64,000 bases of DNA from Akebia trifoliata. Taxonomy: Eukaryota; Streptophyta; Magnoliopsida; Ranunculales; Lardizabalaceae. Made by a program: the position numbers and the translations under genes. The stretch lies in NCBI GenBank assembly GCA_017979445.1, contig CM030704.1, positions 16,413,658 to 16,477,657 of the forward strand, written 5' to 3'. Each line of letters opens with the position of its first letter. Position 1 is the first letter of the stretch. Under the pieces are notes generated by a model. The model was given only the letters and a program-made list of their open reading frames with translations. It had not been told where the DNA came from and ran no database searches. This document shows, piece by piece, positions 11,444 through 24,480 of this stretch.

Positions 11444-12931
11444 TGTAAACACTCATTTTTGTACTTGCTTGATTATTCAACTTGTCAACCCGTTTGTGTT
11501 GGTTCCTAATGATAGATTAATATTCCAATATTTTTTATTTATTACTAAATATGTTTCAAAAATTCAGATGAGGTATCTCAAGCAAACAAAACTTTAGAAA
11601 CCATGCTACGCTAGGAAAATATGACCCAAAAATGTAGAAATCATCATTTTCAAACAAAAAAAAGCTTTACGAGATAAATCACTAAAAATGACCAAATTAC
11701 CAAAATACTCCTAACATCAAAACATCCCTAGAGCCCAGATTACACTTAGGAAAATTCTTTCGAATACATAAAATAACAAACTAAAATCAAATAAACTATT
11801 TTACCAATTTTCATTAAATTCGACAAAATTACAAAAACACCCCTTATAGGGTCCACGATCATTTCACGCCGAAATCCATAAGTGACACAAACCGATATTC
11901 CCATTGAATTTCTTTCGAAAAACTAATTTCAAAACATCCAAAAACGTAAAAAATCAACCTCTCAACGCAAAAACCCTTTTTAAGGGTAAAACGATAATTT
12001 TCCAATCCTAAAAATTGAAAATTTCAAAATTAATAATTAAAATATTAATGAACGTAAAGTGAAATCTTAATAAATTAAATTTAAAATTTTAAGCAAATAA
12101 AATCAATTAATTATGCCCACATGCAAAATTTTAAGTGGTGGCCTGCTTACTTAAGTTGTATTTATAAAAACCCTTCCATCTGGGGTCCAAAGAATTAAAA
12201 ATATAATTAGGGGGGACTCTCCAAAAAAGTTAAAAATATTCATTGTATGTAAGAATTAAAATCCTAATTAGACCTTAATTAACCTTATCTTAAAGAGACA
12301 TAGTCAAATTGAAAGACTTCTAAAAAACTCTATAAAAAGGAGCCTCCACAACCTAATCTTGCAGGTCAAGAAAAACCCCTAGGAAAGAGAGGCCAAAAAC
12401 TCTCCCTAACCTTCCCAAAACTCTAAATTTGAAGCCCCAACTCCCTACCTAATACTCAAACCCCATTTTTTTCTCAAAAACTATTTAGAAATCCTCAAAA
12501 AAATACCTTGAAACCCTCAAAACACTTAGAAACATCCAAAAAGTATTTAGATCTAAGAGGAAGACACCGTATCTTGGAGATCGAAAATGGACCTAGTGAT
12601 GAAGACAAAAATACGAAGACTCATACGAAGAACGCACTCCACCAGTTGTGAGGGAATCAACTGTCGCAATCATCCAGGTAAACTATTTATTTTATTATTT
12701 TTAGGTCATTTTTTACGATTTAATATTTTTGGGTATAGTAAAGACCGTCTATCGGGACTGGTGCCTAACACCTTCTAATCCTGTAACATGATCCCTAGAC
12801 CCTTTTTTTTCGTAGATTAGTACTTTTGACTAATTTTGAGTTATGTTTCGATTCCTAGACCATAAAATTAGGTGGTGACTTCCAACACCAAAAAAAGTGG
12901 ATCCGCAACCTACGGATTGAGGGCCCTTTTA
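11444..12931 (+). mobile_element. TatB 5' LTR (old)
   Basis: It begins TGTAAACACTCATTTTTG and ends GGGCCCTTTTA, positions equivalent to the TatE LTR ends, and is about 1488 bp. A TATA-like TATAAAAAG lies at 12331 and a splice-donor-like CCAG|GTAAAC at 12677/12678. The U5 block with GGTGCCTAACACCTTC is present near 12760. It is followed by a decayed PBS (GTGATGACTCTGTTGAGGA) and then leader sequence like that of TatE and TatG. The 5 bp on its left are GATAC. It is roughly 20 percent diverged by eye from the 3' LTR at 19538, so the two may not be from one insertion. Confidence 0.8.
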
Positions 12932-15165
12932 GTGATGACTCTGTTGAGGATAGTTTGAGGATCGAACTTGAAAAATCCCAAATATTGGTGCATTGCCAAA
13001 TCGATCTTTTTTTATATTTTTTTATTTGTTTATTTCTTTTGGCTTGATTGTGGATCATTTGTTTGGATTTTGAGTATATTATTATTTTTTTATGATTTAA
13101 TTGAGGGTCGCTTGTGATAATCCTAAATAATTCAAGATTTCAAAGATTAATGAAATAAGGATAGAATGACGATGGTTGGGATGAGGATCAATCAGTTTTT
13201 TTAAATAATATTTTTTTAATTGGCATTGCTATGCATGATGCATGGTTAGATTTTTTCTTTCCCTTTCACAATCTGTGCTTGATGAATAGTATCAAAGAAA
13301 GAGAAAAAAAAAGAATTTTTTTGGGTGCTGTTGTTGGTGCGTAAGTAAAAGGGATTTAAAAAAAATCACCAAAAAAATCAAAAAAAAAAAAAAAACCGCA
13401 CTTGCGTGGTGTGCTGTTAGCAAAAAAAAGTTTTTTTTTTCTTCCCTTTCTTCTTCTCATGTACATTGAAAAAGGCAGCAAAAAAGAGAAACGCCTCCTC
13501 TCTCTCTTGTAATTTTTGAATCTTTTTAAAGGTTTATTGTACACTCAAAGGTTTAAGGTTTCGCTTGGTCGACTAAAATCAATGAATTTATCAAAGAGAG
13601 ATCTAAATCGATCCAGGTTCATGGAGTCAGATTTTCCAGCTTTAATCCACTCTTTCTTTTACAAGGCTGCAGAATTGTGTATGGTAGGACTAACGGCTGG
13701 AGCAGCCCAAGGTGGGTTATTAAAGTGGCTGCCAGTAAGAAAATAGAGGTTTTCTTTGAATTTAGCTGGAAATAATGGCGCTTAAAGGCTCCACCATTGA
13801 AAGTTGTAGAGACTGCAACTAATCCATAGATTCATCTAATCCATGTTCGATTGAGCTTGATGAAGATCAAAGTCGAGATATTTTTCTTTCTAGTAGGATT
13901 TCAATCCCAAAAGTTTCAAAATTGATAAAATGTGATAAAGGGGAACGAATGAGGTTCAGATCATGAATGTGTTTGCTACTGTGTGTGGTAAAGAATAATA
14001 ATAATACAAATTTTCTCTCCCTCTCTCTTTCTCTCTCATAGTTTCGATTTCTTCTTTGCCGATCTTCCGTTAATGGCGTCAAATTCATCTTCTAGAACTT
14101 CTTCATTCTTGGAACAAATCATAACTTCTAGACATCACTCATCTTTACTTCCTCTCATATTTTTTTTCCCAAATTCCCCAAAAACATAACCAAATGATCA
14201 TCCATCAAGATTGATACCTTGAGTGGTGGTTATAGGTGTGCGATCTTTCCTTTGGCAGCAAAGTCAAAAAGAGAAGAAAGAAAATAATTGTAAGTGGGTG
14301 GTTTTGTTGTTAGCAACAACAAGAAAAAAAAATAAAAAAATAAAAAAAGGTGGTGTGTATTGGGGTGCTGGCAGCAACATATAGAAAAAAGAAAAAAGAA
14401 AGTAGAGTTGTGTGTTGTGTGTCATGTGTTGTGGCAGCATGGTAGCAAACATATAAAAAAATGTGAGTTGTGTTGCTGTATGTTGTTGGACAAAGAAAAG
14501 AAGAAGAGGGGTAAGGCTATCTTCATCAATTTAGTAAGATTTTAATTCTTGGTAAAGGTCTTTGATCTCACCACGTGGCATTCAAGATCATGATTCAACA
14601 CCATGTGCTTGTGGCGGATGAGATTTTAAGAACTTTTAAAAGAAAATTTTTAAGGAAAAAATTTTAAAATTGATTTTCATTTTGAACCTTGATTTTAAAT
14701 TTCAGATTTCATCGCCATCCATTTTCGAAACCTTTGATCCAAACTAAAAAATTTTGAATTGTATTCTTGGATCTAATTTTTTTCCATCAAATCTAAAAAG
14801 GCTATGCTATTGGATTACCGATGAGATGATCACTTTAGCTTAATGACCCTTAGTAAAATTTGAAATCTTATGAGTTATTCAAGTTAGCCTATGTTCTCAA
14901 AAGATTTGTCATGCATGTCTTTCAAAAAAAAAGTTTCATCTCTCTTTATTTCTACAACTATCAATCTATCCTCAATTCAATGTTTGTCGAAATCTCAATT
15001 TGTTTTGGATAGCCCAAAGCGATCCTTGATGGGATAATAAAAAAAATAGTTCTTTTGTTTTAATTCATATTTAAAAAAAAGAATTTCTCGTGCTTATGTC
15101 AATGGTTGGTCGATAATTGGTTATTTGTGTGTTATCTTGATTGATCACTTCCGTTCTCTTTTGCA
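12932..15165 (+). mobile_element. TatB leader, left part
   Basis: After the decayed PBS the sequence matches the leader starts of TatE (48982 onward) and TatG (62444 onward): a GATCGAACTTGAAAAATCCC-like block, then T-rich DNA, then TGGAATGATGA-like motifs. It continues with A- and T-runs, two microsatellite-like stretches (13380-13440, 14320-14400) and short chance frames, none convincing. The leader is interrupted at 15170 by a solo LTR. Confidence 0.65.
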
Positions 15166-15170
15166 CTACC

Positions 15171-16784
15171 TGTAGACAACCCATTTTTGCACTCGTCTAA
15201 TTTATCAACTCGTCAACCCGATCGCGATAATTCCCAATGATGGATGATTATTCCAATGCTTAATTTGTTACTAGATATATGTCAGAAATTTAGATGAGGT
15301 ATCTCAAACTAACAAAATTGTAGAAACCACGTTACGCTAGGAAAATATAACCCCAAAAAACATAGAAGTCATAAAGAAGCTTTACGATAAAAATTACTAA
15401 AAAATGATCAAATTATCAAAATACCCCTAACATCAAAACATCCTTAGAGTCCCCTTAAGCTTAGGAAAACCCATTGGAACACATAAAACAACAAAATGAA
15501 ATCAAATAAACTATTTTGCCAATTTTCACCAAATTTGATAAAATTACGAAAATACCTCTCATAAGGGTTGACAATCATTTCATGTCAAAAAATTTCATAA
15601 GTGACACAAACCAATAATCCCATTGAATTCCTTACAAAAAATCGATTCCAAAACATCCCAAAATATCGAAAAATGACCTACAATGCAAAAGTTCTTTTCA
15701 CGGGGTAAAACGATAATTTTCCAATTTTAAAAGTTTTAAATTTTGAAATTAATAAATAAAATATTAATTAACGTAAAGTGAAACCTTAACAAAATTAATT
15801 GAAAAAACTAAACTAAGAAAATTAATCAATCAAGCCTTCAGGCAAAATTGTTGATAGCTGCCCACTTATTTAAGTGGAGCACCCTGATATTTATTAAAAG
15901 ACCCTTCCATCTAGAGGTCCAAATAATTAAAGATATAATCAGGGGGTTCTCCACAAAATTTAAAAATATATTCTTTCATTGTACGTAAGATTAAAAAAAA
16001 CCTAATTTAAAAAACCAAGTCAATCTCTTAAGACTAAGTCAAAATCCTAATTAAAATCCTAATCTAAAGAAACCTAGTTAATCACATAAGACTTATATCA
16101 AAACCTTAATTCACCTTATCTAAAAGGAGACCTAGTCAAACCTTAATTCTTCCAAAAAACTTTATAAATATAGAGCCAAGCCTCCACAACCTAATTTTGT
16201 AGGTCAAAATAAACCCAAGGAAAAGTAGGTAAAAAATTCTCCCTAGTCTTTTCCAAACCCTAATTTTGAAGTCCTAACTCCCTACCTATCATCTAAACCC
16301 CAATTTTTACTCAAAAAACACCTAGAAACCCTTAAAAATACTTAGAAACCCTTCAAAAAATATAAAAAAATACTCAAATCTAAGAAGAAGACACCTCAAC
16401 ATGGAGATCTGAAACAGATCCAGTGACGGAGGAAAAGTAAGGAACTCGTATAAGGATACTCTCCGCTAGTACTGAAGGAATAAATCGTTGCGATCATCTA
16501 GGTATATTTTTTTACTTCTTTATTTATTTTATTTATTTATTTTAGGTCTTTTAGCAATGTAATTATTTTTGGAAAATAGTAGAGACCGGCATTTGCCGGG
16601 TGGGGTTGGTGCCTAACACCTTTCAACCCCATAACGTGATCCCCAGACCTGTTCTCTTTGTAGATTAGTGTTTTATCTGTTAGAGTCAATATTTGGTTCC
16701 TAGACCATAATAACTAGGTGACGATTCCCAAATCTCAAAAATCAAAAGTGGATCCACACACCCCGCGACTCGAGGGCGTTTTCA
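15171..16784 (+). mobile_element. Solo LTR of a Tat element, TSD CTACC
   Basis: A 1614 bp LTR beginning TGTAGACAACCCATTTTTG and ending GAGGGCGTTTTCA is flanked by a perfect 5 bp direct repeat, CTACC at 15166-15170 and 16785-16789. Neither PBS nor PPT adjoins it, and TatB leader sequence continues on both sides. It therefore arose by insertion of a full element and loss of the interior by LTR-LTR recombination. TATA-like TATAAATA is at 16163 and a donor-like TAG|GTATAT at 16501/16502. Confidence 0.92.
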
Positions 16785-16789
16785 CTACC

Positions 16790-17725
16790 CTGATTGATTG
16801 TCTATCTATTATGCCATGATTCTGATTGATATATATTTTGATGTACATGCTTTGATTTCAATCTTGATGTTATTTCTTGATCAATATTTGAAATTCATAT
16901 AGCCCAGGAGCCCATTTATCTAAAAAATACCCGGGCACACCCCACCTTACTTGGCGCACACCATTAGTAAGTTTATATTGTTGCATTGCACGCTTGCATA
17001 TCCTTCTAGCCAACGTGGTACTAGTGCGTGGTTCAATCTCCTCATAAGACGCGACGTCATTCATGAAAATCACAACTTTAGTTATATACCTTTATGGTAT
17101 ATAAAACTGGGGCATTAGTACCGTTTGATCAGGTGACTCTAAAAGGTATATCGATGCACCTATACTGGAGCAACCTGAGCCTTTGTCCTATTGTAAGTCG
17201 CCAATTCACATGTCCTGATTGCCAACGTAATACTAGTACGTGGTCGGTCTCCTTGTGAAATGTTAAATCATTTATGAAAGCTACAACCCTATACTCGTAC
17301 CTATATGGATATCAAAACTAATCTAAGTTACACCAATTGCACTTCTTGGTCAAAATCAATACCTAAGGGAGATCTTGCCTCACTATATCTTGTGTACTAG
17401 GGGGATAGATGATATCTATTCTAAACAAGAAGTGACTTAAGAGTGCATTTTCTCAGCATCGTGCGCCACTTCTCAACTGGGGATTAAACTGGCTACTTTC
17501 AACTTCCGATATTTGGGTTGGAGTCTAAGATTATCGCTTTGAATACTTATACAGTATATCAAACCAAGTCACAACGTACCGTCTGATTGAGTACGCTCGA
17601 AAGGTATATAGGTGCACTTGGGTAAGGGTGGCCAGATAAATTGCATTGCATGTAGTAAACCAAGAGTTTAGGAACATTCTTATAAGTCACGACTCTAACC
17701 GACTATGGGTGTTCCTGGGTTGCTT
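16790..17725 (+). mobile_element. TatB leader, right part
   Basis: This stretch is collinear with the TatE leader at about 50100-50940: CCCGGGCACACCCCACC, GCCAACGTGGTACTAGTGCG, GCGACGTCATTCATGAAA and the TGGTCAAAA...ACC segments all recur in order. Homology stops near 17725 (TTGCTTTATTTAATCC), after which sequence related to locus copy 2 begins. No gag follows. Confidence 0.8.
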
Positions 17726-17873
17726 TATTTAATCCAATTAATAGGTGAGTGGGTGGACCGGTTTAGACCATTCAAACTAAATTTGCAATATCGGTCCGAC
17801 CCAAAATGTGAAATGTACTATCAATTTGAAGCAATTAAAGCAATTGGCTCAATCAACAAATGGATTAAAGTGA

Positions 17874-18232
17874 ATTGAATCGCCAACATTGTAAATAAAG
17901 AAAATAAAATTAAGAAACAAAAAATCGACTACTCAATTGTAGCCCTTCGATGTTGTTGTACTCCTATAATTAATTATGAACACCATAATGTACTACCTAC
18001 AATCAATAAAAATTCATGGGAACATAATCAACATCTAAACAAATACTATAAAAGCCATCTAAAAGATCTGATATGTGAGCGTAAGGTTGCAATGCAAATC
18101 AATTCCTACTAGAGTAGTAATTTTTAATAGAGAAATACATACGCAAATCAAATAAAGAATTAGGGTAGACTCATCAAACCATGAGTACATATCTATCTAA
18201 AATGCATCCAACACATGGACCAAGTACAAACA
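17874..18232. repeat. 360 bp repeat shared with 35899-36259
   Basis: From CGCCAACATTGTAARCAAAG to CCAAGTACAAAMACAT this segment matches 35899-36259 in the same orientation with only scattered differences. Together with 21042-22225 (matching 38860-40032) it shows that the same genomic locus is present twice in the window. Here the middle has been replaced by TatC sequence. Confidence 0.85.
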
Positions 18233-18458
18233 CATCAAGAAGAAAAATTTAGAAGGAAGTTTGTGCAGAAACTAAGAAATGCAAAATCATTCAAGCCACA
18301 ACATTCGTTTTTCAGCCAAGAACTCACATTCGACGAAGACAATGTTGATAAAAAGGAAAATATTACTTAAAAGTCCAATGAAGTCCAATGATAATTATGA
18401 ATCCAAATGCATTATAAGCCAATAAAGGCCCGATCTTTTAAACTTTGAGCTCGATTTT

Positions 18459-19100
18459 GAATCATAGAATGAATTAGTAAGATTGTTTAAGTTCCTATAA
18501 ATCTAAGCCCGTGAAACGTGGCTTAGTGAGTTTGAGTCCGAGAAACGAGACTCCAACATTTTTTGAATCATAGAATGAATTAATAGGATTGTTTAAGTTC
18601 CTATAAATCTAAGCCCGAGAAACTTGGCTTAGTAAGTCGAGTCCGAGAAACGAGTCTCAAACTTTTTTTGAATCATAGAATGAATTAATAGGATTGTTTA
18701 AGTTCCTATAAATCTAAGCTTGAGAAACGTGGCTTAATAAATCGAGTCCAAAAAATGAGACTCCAATTTTTTTTGAATCATAGAATGAATTAATAGGATT
18801 GTTTAAGTTCCTATAAATCTAAGCCCGAGAAACGTGGTTTGGAAAGTTCGAGTCCGAGAAATGAGACTCCAACTTTTTTTGAATCATAAAATGAATTAAG
18901 AGGATTGTTTAAATTCCTGTAAACTTTAGCCCGAGAAGCGTGACTCTAATAAGTTCGATTCTGAGAAATGAGACTCCAACTTTTTTGAATCATAGAATGA
19001 ATTAACAGGATTGTTTAAGTTCCTTAGCCTGAGAAGTATGGCTAAAATAGGCTCAAGTCCGATAAACAAGACTTAAACTGCTTCGAACTCTAAAAAAGAA
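18459..19100 (+). repeat. 105-106 bp tandem array, 6 copies, in the TatC spacer
   Basis: The phrase GAATCATAGAATGAATTA starts at about 18459, 18565, 18670, 18775, 18881 and 18987. Each unit also contains GTTTAAGTTCCTATAAATCT and a pair of GAGAAACG phrases; the last unit is partial. The array is in the PPT-side spacer, the same position as the unrelated arrays of TatA, TatD and TatE. Confidence 0.92.
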
Positions 19101-19119
19101 TTTCAAATAGGATTTAACG

Positions 19120-19537
19120 AAGTTCCTACAATGTTATGACTCCAATTACCTCATTGTTCAACCTTGCCATGATTGCTTTCGTTGCATAAGTGCATTTCAA
19201 TTTTGAATCATTATTATCAGTGAGAGAAGATCTCTAGGACCTGACACATTTTTACTCAATAAGCATCACACCATTGTACACACGTGCACTATTGCATTAG
19301 TTAGGGAGAATTTTTTAAAAATTCGAGGATCTGACATCGTCAGTGAGAGTTTAAGCTCGAGGACCTAACAAACTTGTTTGGGGAGAGTTTTACCCTCAAG
19401 GATCTGAACGTCCTGACGAATTGCTAAATCAGACTGCAAAATGAACTGTCACTTACTTTGGCATTTAGATATCGCACTATCTATCGAAATAGTTTTGCTA
19501 TCTAGTTTGCTTCAACCCTCTGGCAAAGAGGGGCATT
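19120..19537 (+). mobile_element. TatC PPT-proximal spacer and polypurine tract
   Basis: The segment from about 19260 to 19537 matches TatE 56620-56880 well: GTCAGTGAGAG, CTCAAGGATCTGAAC, GACGAATTGCTAAATCAGAC and CTGGCAAAGAGGGGCAT occur in the same order. The PPT core AAAGAGGGGCA directly precedes the LTR start at 19538. This block is well conserved while the array just upstream is not. Confidence 0.85.
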
Positions 19538-21040
19538 TGTAGACAGTCCATTTTTCCACTTGCCTGATTAATCAACTCGTCAACCAGATTACGACGGTTC
19601 CCAATGATGGATGGTTATTCCAATGCTCCGTTTGTTACTAGATATGTTTCAGAAATTCAGATGAGTTATCTCAAACTAACAAAACTGTAGAAACCACGCT
19701 ACGTTAGGAAAATATAACTCCAAAAACATAAAAATCATCATCTTACAGACAAAAAAAAGCTTTACGATAAAAATCATTAAAAATTGACCAAATTACCAAA
19801 AATACCTCTAACCTCAAAACATCCCTAGAGCCTACATTATGCTTAGGAAAACCCTTTCAAACACATAAAACAACAAATTGAAATCAAATAAACTATTTCG
19901 CCAATTTTCACAAAATTTGACAAAATTACGAAAATACCCCTCATAAAGTTCACAACCATTTCGCATAAATTTTTTTATAAATGACACAAAGTAATATTCC
20001 CATTGAATTTCTTATGAAAAATCGATTCCAAAACATCCTGAAACATTGAAAAACGAATTAAAATAAAAAAAGTCCTCTCCGAGGGTAGAACAGTAATTTT
20101 ACAATTTTAATAATTAAAAATTCTGAAATTAATAATTAAAACATTAATTAATGTAAAGTGAAATCCTAATTAAAATTAAAGTCAATCAAATAAGACTTAA
20201 GTCAAAATCCTAAAATTAAAGTCAATCAAGTAAGACTTAAGTCAATCAAGTGAGACTTAAGTCAAAACCCTAATAGAATTCTAATTAAACTCTAAAATGA
20301 ACCCTAAAAGAATTCTAATTAAACACTAACTCTATCTAATAAAATTATAATCAAACACTAATTCTATCTAAAATAATTCTAATTAAATGCTAACTCTATC
20401 TAAAAGAATTATAATTAAACATTAACTCTATCTAAAAAGCACCTGAAAAAAAATCTATAAATAGGGACATCTACAGCCTATTTTCGTATGAAAAAGTAAA
20501 CCCTAAGAAAAGTAGGTCAAGGAACCTCCCCAACCTTCCCAAAATCCTAATTTTGATGTCCTAACATACATACCCAAATTTTAGCTCAAAAGACACTTAG
20601 AAACCCTTCAAAAATACTTAGAAATCCATAAACAAATCAGAAAAATTCAGATCTAAGAAGGAGGTACTTCATCTTGGAGATCTGAAGCGAATCCGGTGAC
20701 AGAACAAAACAAGGAATATTAAGCAAGGGATCTCTCCGCCAGATCTGAGGGAATAAAACCATTGCGTTCGTAAAGGTAAAATTTGTTATTATTTAGGTCT
20801 TTTTAGCAATGTAGTCTTCTTGAGAAATAGTAGAGACCGGCATTTGTCGGGTGAGATTGGTGCCTAACACCTTCAAACCCCTAACGTGATCCCCGGACCC
20901 GTATTTTCTTTCGTAGATTAGTGTTATTTACCTTTTTAGAGTCAATGCTTGGTTCTTATTTCGTAATAACTAGGTGGCGACTCCCAAACCTCAAAAGTCA
21001 AAAGTGGATCGGCGCACCACGCGGATCGAGGGTACTTTCA
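19538..21040 (+). mobile_element. TatC 3' LTR
   Basis: It begins TGTAGACAGTCCATTTTTCC and ends GAGGGTACTTTCA, 1503 bp. TATA-like TATAAATA is at 20457, a donor-like AAAG|GTAAAA at 20775/20776, and the U5 block GGTGCCTAACACCTTC near 20860. Immediately to the right is the callose synthase fragment (homologous to 38860 onward), so the LTR end marks the insertion point. The right flank ATATA does not match the left flank of the TatB 5' LTR (GATAC), so I do not treat TatB and TatC as one simple element. Confidence 0.85.
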
Positions 21041-21130
21041 ATATACATATGAACTTCTCAACCTGCATAAACTGAACAAGATGTAAGAGATACTCCAAAG
21101 CAAAAAGAAAAGAGATAGAATAGCAAAACA

Positions 21131-22890
21131 AATGAATATTACAGGTGCCCAAAGTGCAACAATAGCACCAATGTTGTGTTTAGTTGCCTTGATATGAAAG
21201 AATTTAATATGGCTCCACAAAAAGTCAAAATGAAGGATAATCGTGAACTATTAGGTAACTAAATACCATTAGGAAAAAACTCATGCCATTCATATTGACC
21301 ATGATGAACACTCATTATATCCGCAGTCAACTTCACCAAAGTTTGAATTTGGGAGAGAATAAAGAGACAATGGAGACGTAAAAATGGAGAATGACAAAAA
21401 CAACAATTACTCAGCATTAAATTTGATAAAGTATAAGAAGAAAAACAATACACTTACCTAGATGTAATAATTGAATGCAAGTTTGGAAGATAAAAGCAGC
21501 ACCCAAAAAAGAGTATACCTAAAAGAGAAAAAATAAATCTGAACAACTCGAAGATTTAATCAAATGAACTTGAGAAAGGTCCTATGACAATCAAAATGGG
21601 GGAAAATGTCTGTTCCTTGTGAAACTCACTTGATAAGTGCAAATTGGCTTTCGTGAATTCCCCTTCCCACGTAGATTCTTGGCTATAAATAAATGAGTAT
21701 TTCAATTAAAGAATAAATGATACAAAACATGTTCACAGATAGAAAACAAGAAAAAAACATGAAAGATAACTTATAAAGTTATAGTTATGCATTGATAATA
21801 AGGATAAGTGATCATTATGCAAGAGTAATTATCCCTGGTTGTTTCAGAATATGTCAGACACACATTAATGTGGATACTTTACTGCTATTTGTTCTAGGGG
21901 ATAAACAGAGTATTGTAGCAAGAGCAATCTTACAACTTCAATCATTTTACGGACCAAATTTCCTTCATATGTCAAATCACATAACTACAATGAAAATGTA
22001 TGAACCTATCAATTAGAGAAAATAAACTTACTGACAAAATCACATTCTGTCAAACCCTTATGCAACCACACTCTTTTAGTACTTTATTGTGTATCAATGT
22101 AGTTCTTGTAGTTGGTGGACTTTATTACCGAACTGATCTGAACTGCCACTACCCATTTTTTGAAGTTAAGAATCTTGTACAGTGAAGAAATTAGAAATTG
22201 ACAGTTTGTATTATGAAGAACCTCGGTTTCTTTTAAATATGTAATATTCAACAGTTACTCATATGATCTATCAAAATGTCCTAAATAACACTAGGTGATC
22301 TATAGCCTACAGATATTGCAAACACCACAATAAAGAATTATTGATATCATTCTCTTCAAGAATTGCTATGAATGGAATGATATTCTAGTTATGTGTCAGT
22401 CTTACATAAAATGGAAGATCAGAATCAACTACTTAACTTGACAATTCACGTTATGTTCTAGTCCTATGTGAATTGATTTTCTTTATTTTCATTCAGTCAA
22501 TTCATGTGACAACATAGTAGAAAAATTAAATGAACTAGTATGAACAAAATAAAAATGAAAGGTGGCCTAAAATAAAGCAAGGAGATAAATAAGGGGACAT
22601 AGATTCTTATGACCACCACAAAAGAAACTTTATGAAATGGCAATCTAAGTTTTCAATCTATCTTCGAAGCATTGGAAATATAAACAATACCGCGACTAGT
22701 AAATTTAAAAGCAAATATAAAGCCACCGCCAAGATATATAAAGGAGGTATTCTATCTGCTTGATGAAACAATGTTAGAAAATCCTTAATTTTTGCAGGTA
22801 CTACTGAGGAGGAATGCAAGTAACATATTGGAAGGATAACAACCCATACGGGACTAACTACTATCTTGAGAAGGTTTCTTAGGACATCAG
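21131..22890 (-). pseudogene. Callose synthase (GSL) fragment with introns, copy 1
   Basis: Callose synthases are large plasma-membrane 1,3-beta-glucan synthases. Minus-strand exon blocks occur in gene order. About 22890-22655 reads KIVVSPVWVVILPICYLHSS and then LYILAVALYLLLNLL...FPMLRR, with a stop where the family has Trp. About 21682-21630 reads PRIYVGRGIHESQFALIK, containing the family hallmark, and ends at a GTGAGT donor. 21518-21458 reads YTLFWVLLLSSKLAFNYYI with a TTTTAG acceptor and GTAAGT donor. About 21349-21267 reads [19 protein letters not shown]. 21187-21131 reads ATKHNIGAIVALWAPVI. Introns are retained, so this is a DNA-level copy and not a retrocopy. It is cut off on its 3' side by the TatC LTR. 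Confidence 0.85.
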
Positions 22891-23739
22891 TAAACTAAGT
22901 AAAACAAAACAAGAAATAATAAAAACCAGTGGACAAAAACATCACCCCTTCTTAATCAAATGGTATCATGTGATCAACAATAGTTCAGACAATTATCAAA
23001 AATTTATTGCATAGAAATAAAAATTTTGTACATCTAGTTCATATCCTTAGGCCTTAGAGCTTCTAATTCATAGTGAGTTATTTCAAACAGATCAGAAACA
23101 TTGAATTGCCTTACTTTTCAAAGAAATATTGTAACCTAAAACATTCTTTTTATCACTTCTCTAAAAAAATTTATTAAAACACTAGTTGACATACCCTGAT
23201 ATTCCAAACTAACTCACTTCCACCCCTCTCGAATGAGATTATATGAAGCTACAAGATTCTTTGTCACTTGAGGATTGACAATGATGTTGAAATCCTAATA
23301 AGCTTGACATACTCATTGGTGTTTGATACTCTCTATTTGTTGGTTATTATACAAATCAAAATGAATATAATAATGGAGTTTGTGTTGATCTTCAATTGGC
23401 TTCCCAAAGTGACTAAGTTGGTTCAAAGTCTGTAAGTGTTGATAAAACAACCTAATTTCAAAAGTCACCTTCATATATTAATTACTGATCAGTGTCTCAA
23501 ACACTGATTTATCTGCATTTATGTCAATTTTTGTCCTTATTTCATTAGATTAGATAAATAAGTATGTTAAGCCTCAATTTATAACATTTCATATTATAGA
23601 ATATTAATTAGACTTAACTGCACAAAATAATTGCAAATATCAGAAAAATTATCGTGTGTGTTCACTATACAAATCAATGATCAACTCATCCAAATGAACA
23701 CCAAATCAATTAAGCAAGATATAAATTCTTAAAATTTAA
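22891..23739. other. No gene seen
   Basis: AT-rich sequence upstream (on the minus strand) of the callose synthase fragment. It may contain intron or earlier exons too decayed to recognise. I see no repeat array or LTR end. Confidence 0.4.
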
Positions 23740-24480
23740 TATTGAGGTTCGATTTGATTGGCCGATTTAAGTTTAATTTATATATTGGTTGGTTAATTAA
23801 GGTAACACATTTTAATATTTAGTTAAATCAAAATTTTGATTGTGGTTATTTTATTGGTTGATTGAGTTTCAATTTTCGATTTGATTGGTTGATCAAAGTT
23901 TTAATTTGATTGCCTCATTAAAATTTAAAATTTTTAACTTCGTTGTTTAATTAAAGTTAAAAATTTTCGATTTATTTGTTCAATTAGAGATTAAATTTTT
24001 TGATTTGTTTAGTTAAAGCTTAAAATTTTCAATTTATTTTTCGTCATGTGAGTTTTCATGTGAAAATTTTTAAATTTTTTAAGTGTGAGTTTTCTATATT
24101 TCTCGATGCACGTAAATTTGTCGATAATTCATTTTTGGTCACATTTTTCTAAGAATCAAGGTCTCTAAGTAAAAGTCGGACATTGAGGGGTATTTCGATC
24201 ACTTTTGTATTTTTCCGTTTTCGTCGATTTAGGTCATGTTAGACTTAGAGTCATATTCGAAGGGCAATGAAGGTACTTTTGAGACATTTCGGAGATAAAA
24301 GATTCATGAGGGGTATTTTCGTCAATTTGTCATTTTTTTTTAATTTCATGAATTTTGACATGAGGTTTCTTTTAGTCCCAACATGATTACTTATAAGTCT
24401 CGAGGTCATATTTTTCTAGCGTTGCGAGGTCTCTAGATTATTGCAACATATGGCGAATCTAAGCGTACATATTTACTAAA
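23740..24480 (-). mobile_element. LTR remnant of the TatD family
   Basis: Reversed matches to Tat U3 sequence are visible: GAGGGGTATTTTCGTCAATT corresponds to the conserved AAAATACCCCTCAT block, and GGTCATATTTTTCTAGCG to the CGCTAGGAAAATATGACC block. The left part (23740-24050) is a run of TTTGATTGGTTGATCAA-like units resembling 42170-42540 in the TatD LTR. No PBS, PPT or TSD is recognisable, so it is an old truncated LTR. Confidence 0.6.

Noticed and set aside
11444..21040. Single complete element with 5' LTR at 11444 and 3' LTR at 19538
   Set aside because: The LTRs differ by roughly 20 percent, the 5 bp flanks differ (GATAC and ATATA), and host-like DNA shared with 35.9 kb lies between leader and 3' spacer. 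They are kept as separate elements TatB and TatC.
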